Assembly (NCBI GenBank): GCA_964019055.1 | Contig: OZ025215.1 | Location: forward strand, 203,501-267,500 | Direction of reading: 5' to 3' | DNA length: 64,000 nucleotides | DNA from: Anthopleura xanthogrammica | Lineage: Eukaryota; Cnidaria; Anthozoa; Actiniaria; Actiniidae | In this document: positions 57,980-64,000 of the stretch, piece after piece | How positions within the stretch are numbered: position 1 is the first letter of the stretch | Layout of the letters: each line of letters starts with the position of its first letter | The notes under the pieces: model-generated | What the model was told of the DNA's origin: nothing | The model's input: the letters and a program-made list of their open reading frames with translations, nothing else | Database searches by the model: none | Program-made: the position numbers and the translations under genes

Positions 57980-58195
57980 ACCCTCAAGTCTTATATCACA
58001 GGCAGCATAACTGGTTCTACCTAGTTTGACTAGGTTCAAACCAGTTATGTGACGTAAGGCCTGGCTGAGCACATATATACGAGTTTGCTAGTTACTTCTA
58101 GTTCAGAGTCTCGCTGTTGTTGCAGTTGTTCAGTTGTCCAATAAAGAAGGGCAAAGAGGAAGAAAGCCTATATCTCTTGTGTCACAACGACACAA
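57980..58195 (+). mobile_element. Candidate solo LTR
   Basis: Promoter-like CATATATACGAG is followed, about 30 bases on, by AGTTCAGAGTCTCGC and then by CCAATAAAGAAGG. It ends near TGTGTCACAACGACACA. This is the TATA, R-region, poly(A) order of a retrotransposon LTR, with no internal coding sequence beside it. I did not find a clear target-site duplication, so the call is tentative. Confidence 0.35.
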
Positions 58196-58801
58196 CGAAA
58201 CTGAGATCAAACACAAAATAAGAAGGAAAAAAATTAAAAAAACTGTCAATTTATTTTTTATTGGGTTTGTTTTTTAATCAAGCAATTTTCTTGAAAGCTT
58301 CAAAACTAATTGTAAAAGGATTTGCAATTAACTTTTTAACACCTAGTGTTTGCTAACTGCTACCATACAGACATTAATCCTTTTATGAGCTTCTTATTTT
58401 GAAGAAAAAGACTAGCTCCTGAAAAAAACATCGATTTTTGTTGAAAATTTTGGACGAATTCTATTAAAAAATCACTCAAAACTAATAAATTGAATCCGAT
58501 TTCATAAAAGGATAATATGAAATGATAAATAAATTGCACTTTCTTATTGTTTATTTATGATAATTTTAGAGTACGCAGTTGTCGTTTGGTTTCATTATTT
58601 AGAGAAGTGAGCTAAAGCTTTCTTCCTTTCTTTCCCGACAGTTCTCATATTGGGACAATATCTCTCTATTCAATTATCTTATTCTCCATCTGCCAGTTGC
58701 ATCCTTTCCTTTAGGCAGCTGGCAAGAAACACGGCAAATCAGACACATCTTTTCGTTCTTTTCATCATTTCTCAGTAAAGTTGGGAACTTTAACTGTGGC
58801 T
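58196..58801. other. Upstream of the GPCR gene
   Basis: AT-rich sequence without a frame. It is presumably the promoter or leader region of the GPCR gene. No reliable TATA box or splice pair is seen. Confidence 0.4.
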
Positions 58802-59854
58802 ATGTTCGATCCAAGAACCACAAAGTTGCTTACCTATGAACTGGAAAATAGACCTCTGGGTTTAGTCCTCGTAGAAACCTGCATTTTCATCGTCTTTGCT
58901 GTAGCAGCTCTTGTAGGGAACTCTTGTGTCTTGTACGTGTTTTACAAATCGCCAGATCTTCGCACCATTACAAACTATTACTTGATAACACTTGCTATCT
59001 CTGATTTTGCTTTTCCCGCCATTACGATGCCGCCATTGATAGCGACAGCAGCTACTGGTCGTGATATGTACAGTGACGTGGGGAAAGTGGTTGGTTTTAT
59101 TGGCCTCACATTTGCAATTGGATCGATTTTAACAACCTCACTGATCGCCAAGAATAGATTTTTCTGCATTGTGAAACCTCAGTTGTACAAGAAATTCTTC
59201 AAGAAGAAACCAGCAATGTTGATGATCGTAGTTGCTTGGTCGACTGCCATTCTTGGCAACACTTTGCTCAACTTCAGTGGAAAAATATCGTTCGTGTTTC
59301 ATCCAGGACGCATGATATATTTCCCCTCTAGTCAAGACAAAAGCATAGCTCGCTTCTTTACAGCTCTGAATCAATTCATCTTTGTCATTCTACCGCTGTC
59401 CATGACGGCCATATGTTACTGGAAGGTGTATAAAAACGTTAAAGTGCATAACGCTACGATGGCCACAAATATCAACGTTGGACCAACCAACAGAAAATCC
59501 CTCAACAAGAGCGAAATTCATGTTACGAAGTCTTTGCTTGCGCTAGTTTGTGGGTCCATATTTTGCTGGATTCCATCAGCCAGTGTCGATCAAATAAGCT
59601 TGTATATCAGTTTGCCTCGCTCGGTACAGATGATAACGATCTACGCTGCCTCGTCTAGCAGTGCAATCCATCCTGTTATATTCTATATCTTTAATAGGCC
59701 GTTCAGAAGAAGGTTTTGCCAATTAATAGGTGACATTCTCCCTATCAGTAACGAATCTACCAGTAATTATAGTGAGAGTCAAGGTGAGAGTAATTCAAAA
59801 CTTATAGAAAAAAGTAGTTTTTTTTCCATACACTCAACTTTTCGTTTACTTTGA
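58802..59854 (+). CDS. Rhodopsin-class G-protein-coupled receptor
   Basis: A single exon of 350 residues from the ATG at 58802. Seven hydrophobic segments are visible. Class A hallmarks: GNSCVLY in helix 1, LAISDFAFP in helix 2, an AKNRF motif in the DRY position (non-classical, with the acidic residue replaced by Asn), CWIPS in helix 6, and HPVIFYIFNRPFRRRF in the NPxxY region of helix 7 (His for Asn, Phe for Tyr). The pattern is closest to melatonin-receptor-like or orphan cnidarian class A receptors; the ligand is unknown. A donor consensus CAAG|GTGAGA lies at 59783/59784, 24 codons before the stop, and a phase-compatible acceptor CCCCCCTCAG ends at 60334. The spliced form would swap the last 22 residues for 32 others and end at 60435. 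Confidence 0.86.
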   Translation: MFDPRTTKLLTYELENRPLGLVLVETCIFIVFAVAALVGNSCVLYVFYKSPDLRTITNYYLITLAISDFAFPAITMPPLIATAATGRDMYSDVGKVVGFIGLTFAIGSILTTSLIAKNRFFCIVKPQLYKKFFKKKPAMLMIVVAWSTAILGNTLLNFSGKISFVFHPGRMIYFPSSQDKSIARFFTALNQFIFVILPLSMTAICYWKVYKNVKVHNATMATNINVGPTNRKSLNKSEIHVTKSLLALVCGSIFCWIPSASVDQISLYISLPRSVQMITIYAASSSSAIHPVIFYIFNRPFRRRFCQLIGDILPISNESTSNYSESQGESNSKLIEKSSFFSIHSTFRLL

Positions 59855-59925
59855 GCCTAACGTCTTCCATTTCGAATGCAAGTGTCATTCCCTTGAGCAA
59901 TATTCTTTTGGAAAGATATATACCC

Positions 59926-60044
59926 CTTGCAGCACGTCGGAATGCAGCTCACTTTGGAGGACAAAACAATAAGTTCCAATTCTCACGAGATTGAAATTTC
60001 TTTTGTCCTCCTTGAGCTGTTTGACGTCACGTGAAAGGGGTCTT
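59926..60044 (-). mobile_element. MITE family B, copy 2
   Basis: Plus-strand features: GCTCACTTTGGAGGACAAAA, CAATAAGTTCCAATTCTCAC, then TTTTGTCCTCCTTGAGCTG and GACGTCACGTGAAAGGGGTC. It matches the element at 6536-6645 in reverse orientation, with better-preserved ends. It lies within the putative GPCR tail intron. Confidence 0.6.
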
Positions 60045-60551
60045 AAATTGATGAAACTAAAAAATAAAAAAAAATCGTGAAAAAGGGTAGCGCGTAGCGT
60101 ATTCGCTTTTCATGCAACCCTGGGGCCTCGAGCTCCATTCCTGAACTCGGAGTAGAGTTTGTTGGATCTTTTATTTCCCTTGGTTTGAGGGTTGTTCTCA
60201 ATGTTCTCCAGTCCCCCCCTCTGCAAAACACACGTTCAATTCTAATTCCATGTTTCTAAAGTGCATCATGGAAGAATGGAGATTGAAATTACATATTTGT
60301 TCATCGTTTTCAAATTGATCATTTCCCCCCTCAGGTTCGAACCACACAGCGCTAACAGGAGTGAGAAGAATACAAGTGAAAAGTGCTAGCTGTTCCAAGC
60401 ACGACAAAGAATGGTTAGTTTTATTTCACTACTAAGAACTGGCATATGACAGACTGGAATATTGGACAATGGAAACAACCTAGCAACCAACAGTTTTAAA
60501 AGGCCGAGAAGTTCATCAACGTAAAATCCACTACAATACTACTACAAGCCA

Positions 60552-60622
60552 AGGAGAGGAGAGGAGGGGAGAGGAGAGGAGAGGAGAGGAGAGGAGAGGA
60601 GAGGAGAGGAGAGGAGAGGAGT
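60552..60622. repeat. (GAGAG)n pentamer array
   Basis: A GAGAG/GAGGA five-base repeat of about 13 copies, followed by ordinary AT-rich sequence. It has no coding. Confidence 0.93.
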
Positions 60623-61779
60623 TCAAAGCAATTACGCATTTGATTATATTATTGCATGGAATTCGCGCAATACAAGTAATAAACAATATCATATACTAAG
60701 TATCAAAGTCTATTTTTCTCGTACTCTGATTGGGCGAGAGGGCATCACGTGAACGTAAACAAGTTTTGACGTTTCCCTGGCAACGGCTCTCAGCGGGCAA
60801 TAATATGTTATTTCCCGGGAAATAACAAAACCGAAAGTGATTTCACCGGAAACGTAAGAGTTTTTAAAAGTTTTTAAAGTCAAATAATCAAAAAATCGAA
60901 TAATTTTGTTGTGTTCTTTGACACTTGGTATATAACAAAACATTTATTGACTGGAACCTCGGGACCACAAAACACACTGTTTCCCTCGGTCCCCGTCAAT
61001 AAGTGTTAAATATTCTTATTGATGATAATCAGTGCACTAGGCCATTACCCTTGGCTTTGATTGATATCAAGTGCTTCGTACGATATTTGTATTATCATGT
61101 GTTTTGCTTCCTCTATCTAAGAGCCGGTAACAGAGGTTAAATACTGTTCAAATAACTGACTGACACTCATCGATGTCGGAAGCGGATGTACTCTAATATA
61201 CTTGAACGAAACCTCTAAGAGAAAGAGACGAAGGTGCCAATGTGTCTCAACTGAAATATTGACCACAGGAACCCCATCGGTGGATGATCGGCTAGAGATC
61301 TCTTCAAGATCACCACCCTCATCACAGCGTGATGAAAACAAAGACAGAATGTACTCAAAACCTCAAATAAAACTATTTCTGTCTAGCTTTTCCTGATGAC
61401 GAAGGGCGATTCTGATGGTAACTCATTTCTGAAAGAAATTGCTTTAACGAGATTCAGTTTGGCAGTGAAGATGATGAATTTTAGGACGAGTCTCAAGTCA
61501 AGATACCTGATAAATTGTTACCAGACTGCTCAAACGTCTTTATAATAGTCTAGAAAATTCTGTTTTACAAAAGTCTTAGCTTGTTATATATATTTTAGAG
61601 AAAGAATTTCAATCATTGATTTGTCTTTTTCTTTGTCTTCTTTGAAGTTTTTAAAATTTAGAACTGAAAATAAAATTAAAATTACGCCTTTTTGTACTGG
61701 AGCCCTGACTAAATAATAAATAATAAATTTGGAGGGGGCTAATCATCCTTGCTTGCAGCTGAAGAGCTGAATTACGAAG
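60623..61779. other. No supported gene
   Basis: A plus-strand 64-codon frame at 61202-61396 is basic, then Ser-rich (RKRRRCQC, RSPPSSQRDENKDR). It has no splice-compatible partner that I can justify. Nothing else is recognisable. Confidence 0.4.
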
Positions 61780-61955
61780 GACGCAGCTCAACGTGGTCGA
61801 GTCGAAGGCATACGACTCATGTCTGACCACGGAGCACAGCTCAGAACGAATTAGGGTTGGTTTTTACGGAGGGAGGAAAACCGGAGAAAAACTCTCGAAG
61901 CACAGGAGAGAACCAACAAACTCAACTCACTTAAGGTGCCGAGTCCGGGAATAAA
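61780..61955 (-). mobile_element. tRNA-derived SINE, copy 3 (head incomplete)
   Basis: On the minus strand it carries GTGAGTTGAGTTTGTTGG, TTCTCTCCTGTGCTTCGAGA, CCGGTTTTCCTCCCTCCG and CTGTGCTCCGTGGTCAGACA, the body and tail of the copies at 52330 and 53060. The tRNA-like head is lost or short. Confidence 0.65.
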
Positions 61956-62333
61956 GTGTATTGCAAGAACAAATTAAATTTAAGATCCATAAAGCCGAAG
62001 AAGTGCACTATTTATGTTGAGCATTATGGAGGTCATGTTGGCCGGTTCAGCAATGCTTTGGCCTCGTTATAATTTATCCCGCTGAATCACAATACGTCAC
62101 ACTGGCTTAACATCTGTGGAAGAGATACGATGTGCAAATATCAATAACGATATTGTGACAAACACGATCGAGGAGACCGCATATATTTGCAGCAGTAGTT
62201 AGAATTTCAGAAATATATCCACAAGGAGAATTATAGTTTTTATCGCCGGCGTTTTTTACTTTTTTTTTGCAAATTTAAAGCTGTTGCGCTTTAATTTCCC
62301 CCGAGTTTTTATAACGCGAGAAAGAAATCAAGA

Positions 62334-62362
62334 AAGAAGGAAGGAAGGAAGGAAGGAAGGAA
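62334..62362. repeat. (GGAA)n run
   Basis: A GGAA/GAAAG run directly upstream of the putative small-protein promoter. Confidence 0.85.
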
Positions 62363-62474
62363 AGAAAAAAGAACCAAAGAAAAACTATGGTGAAAAACAA
62401 ACACGATAAAGCACACAATAGCCAAAGGAAATACCCAGGAAAAAAAACTTGATCAAAGGAATGAAAGGAGTGTC

Positions 62475-62480
62475 TATAAA
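62475..62480 (+). promoter_or_regulatory. TATA box upstream of microprotein frame
   Basis: TATAAA in the context GTCTATAAAGCGTC, 225 bases upstream of the ATG at 62705. It is GC-flanked in an otherwise AT-rich stretch, which makes it more credible than the many chance TATA-like words nearby. Use in vivo is unproven. Confidence 0.4.
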
Positions 62481-62704
62481 GCGTCGGTACATCTAGAAAC
62501 CTTGGCTACCAGAGGTTAGCTGGCAAGCATTTGGTTTCAGACACGAATCAACAGAAAATAATACATTGATTAGTATATTTTGATCTCGAAGTCTGACCTT
62601 TGATTACGCACTTCATAATAGTGAACAGAACTTGTTAGTTAACCCTCCATTTCTAACTCAAACAGCTAGTCTAGAGCCTTGAAACTTCGCCGATTGAATC
62701 TAAG

Positions 62705-62887
62705 ATGGTTCTCTTCCTAGAGCTGGCGCTGATCATTGGAGGAACCACGTGTTTTGCAGCAACAAACATAACCCTAGTCGCAAAATCAATCATAAAGTGG
62801 ATCAAGAGAAACAAGCAAGAAAAACCACCTTTTGCAGAGAAATACAGACCAGGATTCCAAGATAGATATGGATATTTGTACTATTAA
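62705..62887 (+). CDS. Possible 60-residue membrane microprotein
   Basis: A true ATG in good context (TAAGATGG) opens 60 codons. Residues about 3-22 are hydrophobic (LFLELALIIGGTTCFAATN); then comes an amphipathic segment with IIKWIKRNKQEK, and a Tyr/Arg-rich tail (YRPGFQDRYGYLYY). The layout suggests a small single-pass membrane or secreted protein. A TATA box lies upstream. I do not recognise it, and with no second copy or homologue visible it could be a chance frame. Confidence 0.4.
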   Translation: MVLFLELALIIGGTTCFAATNITLVAKSIIKWIKRNKQEKPPFAEKYRPGFQDRYGYLYY

Positions 62888-63494
62888 AGACACCTTGGAA
62901 CGAATATCCAACAAAGTGTCAAGGACATTGTACATAGATCAACTTAGTATTGCATGAGAAGACTTCGAAGGGAACTGGGAAAACGTTGTACTTATAAGGC
63001 ATCGATGCGTTCAATGGAGGATAACTATTGTTTGTTTTTAGATGTGGTTGGGAATCTCCAAGGGATACAGAACTTGAATATAAAAAATATATAAAAACTC
63101 CACCAAAAAATCACTGATCGCAACACAAGGAAAACTGAGATGGTGTCCCTGCATGCAGCATATTGAAAGATCATAAGAGCAGCAAGGATTAGGAATACAA
63201 GTCGCAACCAAATGTTTTTTTCTGATATGGTCTACGCGAGGTGCTCGTAAGCCCCCAGTCTTTATATCATAATATTAAAACACAAAAGTTCGTGTTGAAT
63301 TGTTTATTAGCTTTTCACGAACTTGCGAAAACGTGTATCTGTTCTTTGATATCCAGATGTTAGCCAGCCTATCAGTGAGGGGTCTCTATCTCTAATATTA
63401 ATTAGAAAACATCATGGAACAGGCGCTGTGCGAAATATCATCACCATATTTATCATTTCAACACCATTGTAACATTATGACAGCAGTTTGTAAT

Positions 63495-63520
63495 TTATGT
63501 ATGTATGTATGTATGTATTT
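63495..63520. repeat. (TATG)n microsatellite
   Basis: A short tetranucleotide run of GTAT/TATG, no coding. Confidence 0.9.
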
Positions 63521-63601
63521 GACGTATATAATAGAAGGTATTAACGTTCGTGCCTGAAAATAACTTTTTTAATGGTATTTGAGGCCATTGGATCCAATCA
63601 A

Positions 63602-64000
63602 AGTCATGTCATCCCTGATCCCATCCAAGACATGTCATCCCTGATCCCATCCAAGACATGTCATCCCTGATCCCATCCAAGACATGTCATCCCTGATCCC
63701 ATCCAAGACATGTCATCCCTGATCCCATCCAAGACATGTCATCCCTGATCCCATCCAAGACATGTCATCCCTGATCCCATCCAAGACATGTCATCCCTGG
63801 TCCCATCCAAGACATGTCATCCCTGGTCCCATCCAAGACATGTCATCCCTGATCCCATCCAAGACATGTCATCCCTGATCCCATCCAAGACATGTCATCC
63901 CTGATCCCATCCAAGACATGTCATCCCTGATCCCATCCAAGACATGTCATCCCTGGTCCCATCCAAGACATGTCATCCCTCATCCCATCCAAGACATGTC
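63602..64000. repeat. 26-bp minisatellite running off the window
   Basis: Period 26: CATGTCATCCCTGATCCCAT followed by CCAAGA. It has about 15 copies with single-base GAT/GGT/CAT variants and continues past the right edge of the window. It lies downstream of the possible microprotein and away from any known gene. Confidence 0.95.

Noticed and set aside
61202..61396. Possible terminal exon of the GPCR
   Set aside because: Phase does not fit the donor after GAATG near 60412, and joining would give an immediate stop.
63025..63207. Minus-strand frame that looks like a signal peptide (MRLVFLILAALMIF)
   Set aside because: The first codon is TTG, not ATG; no in-frame ATG lies upstream, despite a TATA-like word nearby.

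Overview
The window is eukaryotic, AT-rich and intron-rich, and best fits an anthozoan cnidarian (sea-anemone or coral type). The key evidence is a minicollagen gene near 28.6-33 kb, with a signal peptide, a propeptide ending in KR, the six-cysteine C-x3-C-x3-C-x3-C-x3-CC domain, a polyproline run and a short Gly-X-Y stretch. Minicollagens are cnidarian nematocyst-capsule proteins. The other genes are ordinary metazoan families with GT-AG introns whose phases I checked by joining exons by eye. No species is claimed.

Layout. 1-13 kb: no convincing live gene; a 40-bp minisatellite, several palindromic MITE-like elements, a TCA microsatellite and one broken coding remnant. 13.3-20.4 kb (+): a five-exon gene for a secreted or GPI-anchored protein with two Ig-like domains and one FN3 domain. 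23.2-26.5 kb (-): complete seven-exon TOE1 (DEDD deadenylase with CCCH finger), with a possible small divergent gene at its 5' end. 28.4-33.1 kb (+): minicollagen promoter, signal-peptide exon and two alternative or tandem collagen exons. 34.3-37.0 kb (-): three-exon sulfite oxidase. 38.5-43.1 kb (+): complete 13-exon zinc transporter SLC30A7/ZnT7. 45.6-48.4 kb (-): two-exon protein with an N-terminal CxxC/CxxC module and coiled coils. 49.8-55.0 kb (-): 12-exon malate/L-lactate dehydrogenase (Ldh2 family). 56.0-57.1 kb (-): intronless GNAT acetyltransferase of NAT16-like type, followed by a head-to-head broken copy. 58.8-60.4 kb (+): rhodopsin-class GPCR with a possible spliced alternative tail. 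62.7 kb (+): a possible 60-residue membrane microprotein. The last 400 bases are a 26-bp minisatellite that runs off the window.

The genes do not form a pathway or operon; they are unrelated neighbours in a repeat-rich animal genome. Introns and intergenic DNA hold many ATC/GAT microsatellites, whose long poly-His, poly-Asp and poly-Met reading frames are not genes, and several small repeat families (two or more MITE families, one tRNA-derived SINE family, a candidate solo LTR). The most interesting points are the minicollagen locus with two collagen exons sharing one signal-peptide exon, the unusual Ig/FN3 surface protein, the near-identical core between the acetyltransferase and its inverted pseudo-copy, and the GPCR's alternative tail.
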